64,000 nucleotides of DNA from Obscuribacter phosphatis_A (GCA_017303615.1 JAFLCK010000022.1:31740-95739), one strand, 5' to 3'. Positions 35,103 through 43,686 are shown, counted from the first letter of the stretch. Numbers and translations: made by a program. The notes: generated from the letters alone by a model not told the origin.

Positions 35103-36269
35103 CTAATCGATGGCATCAAAATCGCTGTCCAGCCCTTCCCCCTGAAAAGCTCGATGCCACTCCATTATGCCGCCTTCAAGATTGAACGCATTTTCCACCC
35201 CGTTTGCCTGCAAAATGCGCACAGCCTGCTTGCTGCGCTGTCCTGAACGGCAATAGACAACCACAGAGCCTGATTTAGACTCTGAGTTAGATTCTTGATT
35301 AGACAAAGCAAGCGCAGTCTCTATCGACGATTTAGAGATAGATAACTGAGAAAGCGGCAAATGCACTGCATTTTTAAAGCGCATCGTGCGAAACTCTGCA
35401 AGCTCTCGCACATCGAGCAAAGTCAAATCGGGCTTTTGCAGCTGTTCATGCAGCTTCTGGACCGAAATAGATCTGACTGGCATAGATTCTAAAGGACCAG
35501 ATTTTAGAGGGACAGACTGAGCATAATTATTGGCAGCACTGCAAATGCAGTCGGCTTGTCTCGGTATGGCAATTTTGTAAAAGTCAAAAGTGAGCAAATC
35601 GAAAAACTGCATCACCCCCACAAGAGGTGACGGCTGACCGAGAAGTAATTGCAAAACCGCCGTCGCCTGGGCGCAACCAACCAGCCCGGGCAAAACGCCC
35701 AAGACCCCGGTCATCTGGCAGGTGGGCACACTGGCAAAAGCCGGCATATAGCAGCGAAAACAAGGACCACCGGGGGCAAAGACCGAGCACTGTCCTTGAA
35801 ACTTGTGCAGGGCACCATAAACAAAAGGAATGCCGAGAGCCAGACAAGTATCGTTGATGAGATATCGCGCCTCAAGTGAGTCGGTGCAATCGACCACCAC
35901 ATCGAAGCCTGCCAATAGTTCAAAGACATTTTCAGACGAGAGAAAGCGAGACTCTTTTTTTAGTTTGATCTTGCTGTTCTTAGCCAAAATACTGGCGGCG
36001 GCGGCATCTACCTTACTCGCACCGAGATCGGCTTCGTTGAACAAAACCTGCCTGTGCAAGTTGGACAATTCCACTTTATCGCCGTCACACAAACCCAGCT
36101 CACCCACACCGGCGGCAGCAAGATAGGTGGCCACCGGCGCCCCCAGACCACCCAAGCCGACCACCAAAACTTTAGATGCCAAAAGGGCGGCTTGTCCTTC
36201 TATGCCAAGTTCGGGCAGGGTCGTCTGTCTAAGATAACGCTCTAAATCAAGAGCTTCATTGCTTTTCAT
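35103..36269 (-). CDS. MoeB/ThiF-type adenylyltransferase fused to rhodanese
   Basis: A 388-aa protein that adenylates the C-terminus of a small ubiquitin-like sulfur carrier (MoaD/ThiS type) for molybdopterin or thiamin synthesis and supplies sulfur. E1-like domain, residues about 5-245: LVVGLGGLGAPVATYLAAAG, GDKVELSNLHRQVLF, and PTCQMTGVLGVLPG. Rhodanese domain, about 275-380, with active-site loop YCRSGQRSKQ. The first zinc pair is present (CFRC); the second, normally CxxC, reads DCIC and may be altered. Start ATG 36269 overlaps the stop of a small upstream gene (TAATG), so translation is coupled. No moaD or thiS is seen in this window. Confidence 0.88.
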   Translation of the reverse strand: MKSNEALDLERYLRQTTLPELGIEGQAALLASKVLVVGLGGLGAPVATYLAAAGVGELGLCDGDKVELSNLHRQVLFNEADLGASKVDAAAASILAKNSKIKLKKESRFLSSENVFELLAGFDVVVDCTDSLEARYLINDTCLALGIPFVYGALHKFQGQCSVFAPGGPCFRCYMPAFASVPTCQMTGVLGVLPGLVGCAQATAVLQLLLGQPSPLVGVMQFFDLLTFDFYKIAIPRQADCICSAANNYAQSVPLKSGPLESMPVRSISVQKLHEQLQKPDLTLLDVRELAEFRTMRFKNAVHLPLSQLSISKSSIETALALSNQESNSESKSGSVVVYCRSGQRSKQAVRILQANGVENAFNLEGGIMEWHRAFQGEGLDSDFDAID

Positions 36270-36499
36270 TAGAGCAAGCGGCGCCTGCAACCGGCGCAAA
36301 AAACCCGCAAATTGCTGGAGCGAAAATAGCGCACTTCCGACCAACTGCGGCTATAGCTCAGATAAAGCCTTTCATCGCTTATGCCGCGATAGGCTATATG
36401 AACAACACCCTGACAGCAAAGCTCATCTTCTTGCGCTGTTGGCCCCTGCGGCTTTTTGCCGGTCAAGCGGGCGATAAAGTTTTTGAAAGCTGCAAGCAT
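36269..36499 (-). CDS. Small protein coupled to the MoeB-rhodanese gene
   Basis: A 76-aa protein with a helical basic N-terminus, then a Cys pair (DELCCQG) and a second pair near the end (VFCAGCRR), which together could form a zinc-binding site. I do not recognise a family. The stop overlaps the next start as TAATG, and the gene begins 12 bases after the histidine kinase stop with GGGGTGG just before its ATG; a GTG two codons earlier is possible. Coupling to a MoeB-like enzyme suggests a partner role, but it lacks the C-terminal GG of a sulfur carrier. Confidence 0.55.
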   Translation of the reverse strand: MLAAFKNFIARLTGKKPQGPTAQEDELCCQGVVHIAYRGISDERLYLSYSRSWSEVRYFRSSNLRVFCAGCRRRLL

Positions 36500-36511
36500 T
36501 GCCACCCCAAA

Positions 36512-37996
36512 TCAACTAACAGGCAGTTGAATGGTAAAGGTCGAACCTTTCCCCACTGTAGAGTCTACCGCAACCGTACCATGATGCCGCGCAACGATCT
36601 CGCGGGTGATGGCCAGACCCAGACCGGTGCCGCCGGTTCCTCGGGTGCGAGCCTTGTCGGCGCGATAAAACCTTTCAAAAATATGGGGCAGATCGGCTGG
36701 TTCGATGCCGACACCGGTGTCACTTATTTTCACCAAGACTTTAGCATCGTTGGTGGTAAAAGCCTGCACCGCCACCAAGCCGCCGGCAGGCGTGTAATTG
36801 ATGGCATTGGTCAAGATATTGGTCACCGCTCGCAAAAGCTGCAAGAAATTACCCAAAACTCTAATTTCAACATCGGGCAGAGCCTCAGGTTCGGCGGCTT
36901 CTTGCCCTTCGGCATTGCGGAAGACCAAGCGCACGCCTTTCTTATCGGCACTACCGCGCACCTGTTCGACTGCGTCGCTGACCAATTGATGAATACTGAC
37001 AGCCTCTTGGTCGGAAGCTTCGGCACCACTATCCAGCTTGGAAATATCGAGCAGATCTTGAATCAGGCTGGTTAAGCGATCTGCCAAACGCTCCAGAGAC
37101 TGCAAGAACTGGGCTCGCAACTTAGGGTCTTCGGCAGCCCCTGCTTGCAGAGCCTCCACCACCGAGCCTATAGCCATGGTCGGAGTCTTTAGTTCATGTG
37201 AGGCGTTGGCAATAAATTCTTGTCGCATACGCTCTTGCTCTCGCAAGCGACCGATCATTTGGTTGAAAGAAAGACAAAGCTCACCTATCTCGTCTTTGCG
37301 ACTGACCGGCAGAAAGGCTGAAAAGTCGCCTGAAATTGAAATCTGCTTAGCCAGAGCGCTCATCTCTTTCACCGGTCTATTGACACGGGTGGCCAGCCAG
37401 AGCGAAATGAGCACGGTGACAAGACCGGTGGCAAAAATAATCTCGAGGAAAACAATCAAATCTCGCTGCAGTCGTCTTTCTATCTCGGTAAGGGCGACAC
37501 CTACCCTAATTACGCCTGTGGTTTCACCCATAGAACGTACCGGATAAGCCACATACAACCAGTTGGTATTGCTCACCGGCTCAGAACGAGTACTGTTGGA
37601 AATGACGCCGGCCAGGGCTTCGTTGATTTCTTGCTCGTTGGAAAGATTTTTACCGGCTAAAGGCGGCGCCGAATCAGAGAGCAAGCGCCCGTCTTTGTCG
37701 ACCACGACGATGGCTACACCCAACCGAGAAGCCCGCCTTTCCACCGCCGACTGAATGCGCTTGCGAGCCTGGGCAGAATCGAGCACCAAGTCATTATCAA
37801 TCTCAAGACCAAGGTTGACCGCTTCTACTTCTAGAGTGTTCTGTAGATCGGTGAGCGATTCCTTTCTTATGGCCACCAAAGCCCAAAGACTGACGGCCAA
37901 AAGTGCGATGGTAATCACCAATAAATAGGTAATAAGAAGTTGGTTAGCCAAACTCCTGAATAGCCATTTATGGAGGATGCGGTCTAAAAGATTCAC
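36512..37996 (-). CDS. Membrane sensor histidine kinase (orphan)
   Basis: A 494-aa kinase. Two membrane helices (about 15-40 and 185-205) flank an extracytoplasmic sensor domain. HAMP follows (ATRVNRPVKEMSALAKQISI), then HisKA with the phosphorylated His in ANASHELKTPTMAIG, and the ATP-binding domain with LTNAINYTPAGG (N box), KISDTGVGIEPADL (G1) and GTGGTGLGLAI (G2). It is of the PhoR/ResE type. No response regulator is coded next to it; downstream are a small gene and the MoeB-rhodanese fusion. The signal sensed is unknown. Confidence 0.92.
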   Translation of the reverse strand: MNLLDRILHKWLFRSLANQLLITYLLVITIALLAVSLWALVAIRKESLTDLQNTLEVEAVNLGLEIDNDLVLDSAQARKRIQSAVERRASRLGVAIVVVDKDGRLLSDSAPPLAGKNLSNEQEINEALAGVISNSTRSEPVSNTNWLYVAYPVRSMGETTGVIRVGVALTEIERRLQRDLIVFLEIIFATGLVTVLISLWLATRVNRPVKEMSALAKQISISGDFSAFLPVSRKDEIGELCLSFNQMIGRLREQERMRQEFIANASHELKTPTMAIGSVVEALQAGAAEDPKLRAQFLQSLERLADRLTSLIQDLLDISKLDSGAEASDQEAVSIHQLVSDAVEQVRGSADKKGVRLVFRNAEGQEAAEPEALPDVEIRVLGNFLQLLRAVTNILTNAINYTPAGGLVAVQAFTTNDAKVLVKISDTGVGIEPADLPHIFERFYRADKARTRGTGGTGLGLAITREIVARHHGTVAVDSTVGKGSTFTIQLPVS

Positions 37997-38384
37997 CTAT
38001 ATTCCTTACTCTTGGAATGCAAAAGAAAAGTCTAACCTTGTTTTTACAAGCCGCCGGAACAATGCTCAAAAGGCAGACCGGTTCTATATTCCTTTTTCTT
38101 ACAGAGCCCCTCGATCGAGTTCTTGACTAGCCCCAAAAACACACCCTGCAATTTGTTCGATTCCAGAATGGCTTCCACAATCACTATAATCTCTTTGTAT
38201 GTTTGATTGGGCTACCTGGCAGCAGGCTTTTCAAGTAATTAACACCTGAGGGTCTGCACTAGCAAGTTACTAAACCAGGCAAAAACCAAAATAAGGTTGC
38301 CGGAGTAACCAATCTAAATTATCAAGCACCACGCTTATGAAAAGCAGCAAAGGTGCTAAGCGACATGGGAGGTCCTGTTTAGAA
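37997..38384. other. 388-bp divergent intergenic region
   Basis: Between the histidine kinase (minus) and thioredoxin (plus). It holds a perfect TATAAT hexamer at 38185-38190 on the plus strand but no good -35, and GGGAGG 12 bases before the thioredoxin ATG. A short stem (GGTT...AACC, near 38296-38311) is too weak to call a riboswitch. Nothing else is recognised. Confidence 0.4.
38185..38190 (+). promoter_or_regulatory. Candidate -10 element before trxA
   Basis: Perfect TATAAT, about 195 bases before the thioredoxin start, in a non-coding region. No consensus -35 hexamer lies 16-18 bases upstream, so this is only a candidate. Confidence 0.3.
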
Positions 38385-38705
38385 ATGTCCGTTGCAAACG
38401 TAACCGATTCCACCTTCGAGCAGGAAGTGCTTAAAGCCGACATTCCGGTACTCGTTGATTTCTGGGCCCCCTGGTGCGGACCCTGTAAAGCCGTAGCGCC
38501 GGTGGTCGAAGATCTTTCCAAGGAATACGAGGGAAGACTGAAAGTAGTCAAGCTAAATACTGACGAGAATCCAAAAACCGCGCAAGCCTACAAAATTCGC
38601 GGTATTCCCAGCCTCTTCCTCTTTAAGAGCGGACAGGTGATGGAAGAAGTAGTAGGAGCCGTGCCGAAATCTACGCTTACCCAGCACATCAACAAGCACG
38701 TGTAA
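38385..38705 (+). CDS. trxA: Thioredoxin
   Basis: A 106-aa cytoplasmic thioredoxin, the usual family length. The active site WCGPC lies in VLVDFWAPWCGPCKAV at about residues 24-39, followed by KLNTDENPKTAQAYKIRGIP with the cis-Pro and LFKSGQ. It reduces protein disulfides with electrons from thioredoxin reductase. I use ATG 38385, where family similarity starts; an ATG at 38337 would add a 16-residue basic leader. The fasciclin gene follows 45 bases later. Confidence 0.93.
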   Translation: MSVANVTDSTFEQEVLKADIPVLVDFWAPWCGPCKAVAPVVEDLSKEYEGRLKVVKLNTDENPKTAQAYKIRGIPSLFLFKSGQVMEEVVGAVPKSTLTQHINKHV

Positions 38706-38750
38706 TTAACAGTTTAAGCAGCCTAATTTGTTGTAAGTAAAGGAGAAGCT

Positions 38751-39296
38751 ATGCAACTTAATCAGTGGAGTCGCCGTTCATTCGCGCTTTCAGCAGCGCT
38801 TTTGGTCGGTATCGGTCTTGTGGCTGGTACTTCGCAAGAAGCCTCGGCCAGACACCACAGAAGACATCACAGAGTAGTCAGACACAATGATCTGGCTTCT
38901 GTAGCCGCTCGCACCCCCGAACTCAAGACTTCGGTGGAAGCCTACAAAAAGGCTGGTATGACCGGTATGCTCCGTCGTGGCGGTCAGCACACAGTATTCA
39001 TGGTGAGCGATGCTGGTTGGGGCAAAATGCCCAAAGAAAACCGCGAAGGTTTGATGAACGACCAGAAGAAGCTTCAAGAAGTGCTGAAATACCACATTTT
39101 GAAAGGCAAGCAAGAGGCAGCTGAACTTCTCAACAAGCGCTCAGCCGTAACCCTTCAGGGCGAAAGCCTCATGCTTGATAACAAAGACGGCACCCTTATC
39201 GTCGATGGTTGCATCACCACAACCCCCGATGTTAAGGCTTCCAACGGCGTTATCCACATCATCGACTACATTCCGGTGCCCGAAAGAGGCAAATAA
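38751..39296 (+). CDS. Exported fasciclin-domain protein
   Basis: A 181-aa protein with a signal peptide (residues 1-33, RRSFALSAALLVGIGLVAG core), a short His/Arg-rich segment (RHHRRHHRVVRH), and one fasciclin (FAS1) domain: TVFMVSDAGW (H1 box), LQEVLKYHILKGK, and GVIHIIDYIPVP (H2 box). FAS1 domains mediate adhesion or matrix contacts at the cell surface. AGGAG lies seven bases before the ATG, and a strong terminator follows. Sure about the family, not about the role. Confidence 0.9.
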   Translation: MQLNQWSRRSFALSAALLVGIGLVAGTSQEASARHHRRHHRVVRHNDLASVAARTPELKTSVEAYKKAGMTGMLRRGGQHTVFMVSDAGWGKMPKENREGLMNDQKKLQEVLKYHILKGKQEAAELLNKRSAVTLQGESLMLDNKDGTLIVDGCITTTPDVKASNGVIHIIDYIPVPERGK

Positions 39297-39320
39297 TCGG
39301 AATTTTCAGCAATTGGAAAA

Positions 39321-39355
39321 GAAAGAAACGGGCGCAAGCTCGTTTCTTTCTTTTT
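39321..39355 (+). terminator. Rho-independent terminator after the fasciclin gene
   Basis: Inverted repeat GAAAGAAACG/CGTTTCTTTC (39321-39330 and 39341-39350) with a loop of ten bases and a T-run to 39355. It separates the fasciclin gene from the FtsH-like operon. Confidence 0.85.
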
Positions 39356-39417
39356 AGGCAAACCTCGGCATCAAGCCGGTTTTACTTTTATCGCCTATTA
39401 TGTAATCAGCCAGGCTC

Positions 39418-39450
39418 AGCCAATATACAATATTAGCCAATATACAATAT
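39418..39450 (+). repeat. 17-bp direct repeat with TATACAAT before the FtsH-like operon
   Basis: Two copies of AGCCAATATACAATAT (39418-39433 and 39435-39450) separated by one T, 26 bases before the first gene of the operon. Each copy contains TATACAAT, similar to a -10 element, so the repeat could be a duplicated promoter or an operator. Confidence 0.7.
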
Positions 39451-39475
39451 AGGTATTCTTAAACCAGGAAGAAAT

Positions 39476-39982
39476 ATGAGAGAACTTGCCATTGGATTTC
39501 TAATCGCCTTGCTCTTTTCCAGCTATATGAACGGCACCAAACAAGACAGCCAGTCCAGTTGGTTTCCGACGGCACAGTCAAGCGCAGGCGGCGAGCAAAG
39601 CGTAGAACTTATTGATGACATCAATGAGGGCACCTTTCAGGGCGAAGTTTTGGACAGCCACGAACCGGTTCTAGTGGAGTTTTATGGCCCGGAATGTTCT
39701 ATTTGCCAGCAGATGAAGCCCGATATGGCTAAGCTTGCCGAAGAAAGCAACGGCTTTTTGAAGATCTACAAGGTCGATGCCAAAGCCAATCAGGTCTTGG
39801 CTGAAAGATATGAGATCATCAACTTGCCAGGTTTTGTCTTATTCAATAAAGGCAAAGTTGTGAACGCCACCAGCGGCAAATTCACCAAGCAAGAATTGGA
39901 AAACTGGATCAAAAAAGAACTGGACATGCCGCTATCGGCAAACTCAGAGCCAGTGAGCACTGAACCGACACAAACAAAATGA
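39476..39982 (+). CDS. Membrane-anchored thioredoxin-like protein
   Basis: A 168-aa protein. Residues 4-19 (LAIGFLIALLFSSYMN) are a short hydrophobic anchor without a clear cleavage site. After a polar linker comes a thioredoxin fold (about 45-150): VLVEFYGPECSICQQMKP with active site CSIC in place of WCGPC, and cis-Pro in IINLPGFVLFNKG. The changed dipeptide predicts a different redox potential. The C-terminal tail is polar. AGGAAG lies upstream of the ATG. Its stop overlaps the start of the next gene (ATGA), and an FtsH-like triple AAA+ protease follows. It may feed or guard substrates of that protease; this is an inference from the operon. Confidence 0.85.
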   Translation: MRELAIGFLIALLFSSYMNGTKQDSQSSWFPTAQSSAGGEQSVELIDDINEGTFQGEVLDSHEPVLVEFYGPECSICQQMKPDMAKLAEESNGFLKIYKVDAKANQVLAERYEIINLPGFVLFNKGKVVNATSGKFTKQELENWIKKELDMPLSANSEPVSTEPTQTK

Positions 39983-40227
39983 AGTATCTATTCTGGGGTT
40001 TCATTATTGCTCTTCTTTTCACGATGATTATGTCACCGAGTGCTTTCCCGCCGGTGCGCATGCCTGTGGGTATAGCCGAAAGCAGACCAGCAGCTATGGG
40101 CACCAAGCGTATGGAAGGCGGTATTCCAGAGATAGATGTAGTTGATTCAAACGGACTATCTAGATACGCCATAAAAGTTTCAGACAAGCACGGCAATCGC
40201 AATGTGCAATTTCCACATAACGACTAG
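39979..40227 (+). CDS. Small membrane-anchored protein of the FtsH-like operon
   Basis: An 82-aa protein with an N-terminal hydrophobic segment (YLFWGFIIALLFTMIMSP) and a polar C-terminal domain of about 60 residues. Its anchor closely resembles that of the preceding thioredoxin-like protein: GFIIALLF here, GFLIALLF there. I do not recognise a family. It starts inside the stop of the previous gene (ATGA) and ends 15 bases before the triple AAA+ gene, so all three are coupled. A role as a small accessory or adaptor subunit of the protease is plausible but only inferred. Confidence 0.7.
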   Translation: MKYLFWGFIIALLFTMIMSPSAFPPVRMPVGIAESRPAAMGTKRMEGGIPEIDVVDSNGLSRYAIKVSDKHGNRNVQFPHND

Positions 40228-40242
40228 GAGTTAACTAGAGAA

Positions 40243-43200
40243 ATGAAGAACTGGGTTCGTTGGGTATTATTCATACTCTGGGTGATTGCTCTAATAGCCA
40301 CTGCGCAGTACTGGAACCCGTTCACATCGGTCTCCGCCCTGCTCAAATATTCGATCATTTCGGTGATAGCAGCCGGGGTCTACGGCGCCCTCTTCATCCT
40401 CATTCAGTTCTACATACTGCTTTCAATCATCTTTCCCTTGCCGCCGCGGGGCGATGCCAAAGCACCGCAAAATTTCTGGCGCAAAACTTTCAAGTTCTTT
40501 TATAAAGACTCGCCGATAAACCCCAAAGCGCCTAAGTTTCTCAATGAAATGATCGGCAACGAAGCGGCCAAGATAGAAATCAAAGAAGCCATCGATATAT
40601 TGCAAAAGGCTGTGCACTATGAAGGTTCCGGCGCCCAAGTACCGAAAGGTATGCTTTTTGTGGGTCCCCCCGGCGTCGGCAAAACACTCTTTGCCCGTGC
40701 CATCGCCAACGAAGTAGGCGTGCCTTTCTATGTTGTGGAAGGCGGCGCCATCAGCGGTCTCTTCCTCGGTTTGGGTGTGCTTAAACTGAAGACCCTATTC
40801 AATAAACTAAAGAGACATGACCGCGCCATTTTGTTCATCGACGAAATCGAATCTATGGCCAGCAAACGGCAGCAAGACCAGGGCTTTGGCGGCGTCGCCG
40901 ATATGAATATGACTCTCAACACCTTGCTCACCGAAATGGACGGCTTTCAAGGCTCTAGACTTATGGTCATCGGTGCCACCAATAACGATGGCATGCTCGA
41001 CCCGGCCTTGCTGCGCGCCGGGCGCATGGACAGACGCATTTACTTTCAGATGCCCACCCCGATGGAAAGAAAGCATCTCTTTGAATACTATCTCTCCAAA
41101 GTGGCTTACGATAAAGATGCCATCGACTATGAACAGATAGTCAATCTCACCACCAATTATTCTCCAGCTGAAATCGCCTCGGTGGTAAACGAAGCAGCGC
41201 TTATCGCCAGACGCCCCGGCAACCCCAATACAGTCAATACCGAAATGATTCTGCAGGCGCTTGACCGGGTTTCGGTCGGGCTCGAGCGCTCCATCTCAAA
41301 CTCAGACGTGGCCACAATCACCCACGATGCCACTATCCGTTTCAGCTCAGTGATCGGCATCGAAGACATCAAACAAGAAGTCTCTGAAATTGTCGACTTT
41401 TTAAAGAGAGGCGACGAACTGCGCAAAATTGGCGCTAAATTACCCAAGGGCATCTTGATGATAGGCCCACCCGGCGTCGGTAAATCAATGCTGGCTAAAG
41501 CCATTGCCAACGAAGCCGGTGTGCCCTTCTATGGTTTTTCAGCCAGCATGCTTATCGGTACATTCAGGGGACAGGGCGCCGACCGCATCAGGTCTATCTA
41601 TACCCAAGCAAGAAAGAGCCCTGCCGCCATCGTCTTCATCGATGAGATCGATTCTATTGCCGGCACCGTCAGTGATACCGGCACCAACCGCACCCACGAA
41701 CTCAATCAAATTTTGGTGGAACTCGACGGTCTTGGCCGTTCCAACGTCATCACCATAGGCGCCACCAACCTAGAAGAATCGCTTGATTCGGCTTTCTTTA
41801 GAGCTGGTCGCTTTGACCGCAAAGTATATATTGGTCTACCCGACCGCGAAGCACGCAAAGAAATCTTTGCCAAATACCTGAAAGAAATCAAAATGGAAGC
41901 CGAACCAGACCTGGCTAAACTAGCCAAGTTGTCGGTTAACTTTTCAGGTGCAGATATTGCCGCTGCTTGTAACGAAGCCGCTATATTGGCAATAAGACAC
42001 GGAAGGCATGTGGTCAGCGAAGCCGACCTAGAAGCAGCCATAGACAAGCTTTCGGTCACAGCCGGTCACAAACTCAATACAGGCGGCATGAACCTCAGCC
42101 GGGTGCCCGACCTCGATGTCAAAATCGACGACGTCAAAGGCATGGACGAAGCCAAAGCCGAAGCAGCCGAAGTTGTGGCACTGCTTAAGAACATCGACCT
42201 GGTGATTTCACTTGGGCTGAAAGCCCCTAAAGGTATCTTGCTTTCAGGACCGCCCGGCACCGGTAAAACAATGCTGGCCAAAGCCATCGCCAACGAAGCC
42301 GGTGTGGCATTCTATGCACTTTCAGGCGGCGACTTTCAATCGATGTGGGCAGGCGTGGGCGCCACCAGGGTACGGAAAGTCTACGAACAAGCTCGTCGCA
42401 GCGGCAAACCAGCCATAGTCTTTATCGACGAGATAGATGCCATCGGCGCCACCAGAGGTACAGATCTAGGCGGCGGTGCCATTCAAGACGCCAACCACAC
42501 ACTCAATCAGTTCTTGGTTGAATTGGACGGCTTCGGCAAGCATAAAGTGCTCACCATCGGCGCCACCAATAATCCAGGTATGCTCGATTCGGCACTGCTT
42601 AGACCCGGTCGCTTTGACCGCATCATCGAAGTGCCCCTGCCAAATCTGGAAGGCAGAGAAGCCATACTCAAGCAATACATTGAAAAATACAAAATGGAAA
42701 GCGATGTCAGCCTGCTTGAAATAGCCAGAATGACAGTATTCAGCTCGGGCGCCGACCTGGCAAATATAGTGAACGAAGCGGGACTCTTCGCCATTCGTGA
42801 AGGTCGCACTTTGATTAAGAGCGAAGATATTTTCAAAGCCATTCAAAGGGTGAATTTCGGCATTTCCAAAAGCCAAAAAATATTGTTGGAAGAACTCTGG
42901 AGCACAGCCTATCACGAAGCCGGACATACAATCGTCACCTACTTCAAGGGCAAGAAAGAGCTGATTCAGGTGGTGACCATCGTCCCCACAGGTAGAGCCT
43001 TGGGCTTCATGTGGGCGGTGCGCAAAGACGATCCCTTCCACCATGCCCCAACCCGCGAAGAACTGCTCACCGAAATCGAAATCAGCTTGGGCGGCTATGT
43101 CGCTGAGAGCTTCTATATGGAGACCACCACCGCCGGAGTCTCTGCTGATCTAAACAATGTCGCCTCGACAGCCAGCGCCATGATAAGACAGTACGGCATG

Positions 43201-43686
43201 GGTAGCTTTGTCTTCAATACCGATGGCGCTAAAGGCTCTAGACAAAACCGTTTATCTGAGTCTACCGAAGCGCAGATAGACAAAGAAATCAAGAAAATCA
43301 CCGATGATTGCCTAGAGAACGTACGCAATTTGATTAGAAGCAAACGTGCCGAACTAGATCTTTTGGCCAGGGCTCTTGTGGAAAAAGAAACCCTGCGCTA
43401 TCGCGATCTGGTTGCCATACTGGAGCCGCACCGCTCAAAAGAAGATATCGACAAAGAAATCTTCACCCATGCCGAAAGAAAGCAAGTGGGCACACCGCCC
43501 ATTGTCAGTCTCGATTTGCTTTCGGGTCTGAAAGAAATTGCCAAACTAGAAAAGAACGGCAAAAACGGCACTAATGGCAGCAATGGCAATCATGCAGAGC
43601 AAACTGAAAATGCCGGACAAGACGCCGGACAAGGCGCCGGACAAAGGTCCGAAGATAGCCCGGAAAATAAAGAAGGTCAAAATTAA
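40243..43686 (+). CDS. FtsH-like M41 protease with three AAA+ modules
   Basis: An 1147-aa membrane protease; ordinary FtsH has about 650 residues and one AAA+ module. Two membrane helices lie at about 6-22 and 35-66. Three AAA+ modules follow, each with a full Walker A (GPPGVGKT 141-148, GPPGVGKS 408-415, GPPGTGKT 669-676), Walker B (DE at 200-201, 467-468, 729-730) and an arginine-finger segment (RAGRMDR, RAGRFDR, RPGRFDR). The zinc protease domain has HEAGH at 891-895 and a likely third ligand Asp 969. The tail after 1100 is Gly/Asn/Gln-rich. AGGAG lies 12 bases before the ATG. It is the last firm gene of the operon starting at 39476; a secreted-type gene overlaps its end. Confidence 0.93.
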   Translation: MKNWVRWVLFILWVIALIATAQYWNPFTSVSALLKYSIISVIAAGVYGALFILIQFYILLSIIFPLPPRGDAKAPQNFWRKTFKFFYKDSPINPKAPKFLNEMIGNEAAKIEIKEAIDILQKAVHYEGSGAQVPKGMLFVGPPGVGKTLFARAIANEVGVPFYVVEGGAISGLFLGLGVLKLKTLFNKLKRHDRAILFIDEIESMASKRQQDQGFGGVADMNMTLNTLLTEMDGFQGSRLMVIGATNNDGMLDPALLRAGRMDRRIYFQMPTPMERKHLFEYYLSKVAYDKDAIDYEQIVNLTTNYSPAEIASVVNEAALIARRPGNPNTVNTEMILQALDRVSVGLERSISNSDVATITHDATIRFSSVIGIEDIKQEVSEIVDFLKRGDELRKIGAKLPKGILMIGPPGVGKSMLAKAIANEAGVPFYGFSASMLIGTFRGQGADRIRSIYTQARKSPAAIVFIDEIDSIAGTVSDTGTNRTHELNQILVELDGLGRSNVITIGATNLEESLDSAFFRAGRFDRKVYIGLPDREARKEIFAKYLKEIKMEAEPDLAKLAKLSVNFSGADIAAACNEAAILAIRHGRHVVSEADLEAAIDKLSVTAGHKLNTGGMNLSRVPDLDVKIDDVKGMDEAKAEAAEVVALLKNIDLVISLGLKAPKGILLSGPPGTGKTMLAKAIANEAGVAFYALSGGDFQSMWAGVGATRVRKVYEQARRSGKPAIVFIDEIDAIGATRGTDLGGGAIQDANHTLNQFLVELDGFGKHKVLTIGATNNPGMLDSALLRPGRFDRIIEVPLPNLEGREAILKQYIEKYKMESDVSLLEIARMTVFSSGADLANIVNEAGLFAIREGRTLIKSEDIFKAIQRVNFGISKSQKILLEELWSTAYHEAGHTIVTYFKGKKELIQVVTIVPTGRALGFMWAVRKDDPFHHAPTREELLTEIEISLGGYVAESFYMETTTAGVSADLNNVASTASAMIRQYGMGSFVFNTDGAKGSRQNRLSESTEAQIDKEIKKITDDCLENVRNLIRSKRAELDLLARALVEKETLRYRDLVAILEPHRSKEDIDKEIFTHAERKQVGTPPIVSLDLLSGLKEIAKLEKNGKNGTNGSNGNHAEQTENAGQDAGQGAGQRSEDSPENKEGQN

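Noticed and set aside
42466..43044. Minus-strand frame of 192 codons within the triple-AAA+ gene
   Set aside because: Antisense shadow of AAA+ codons; no independent support.
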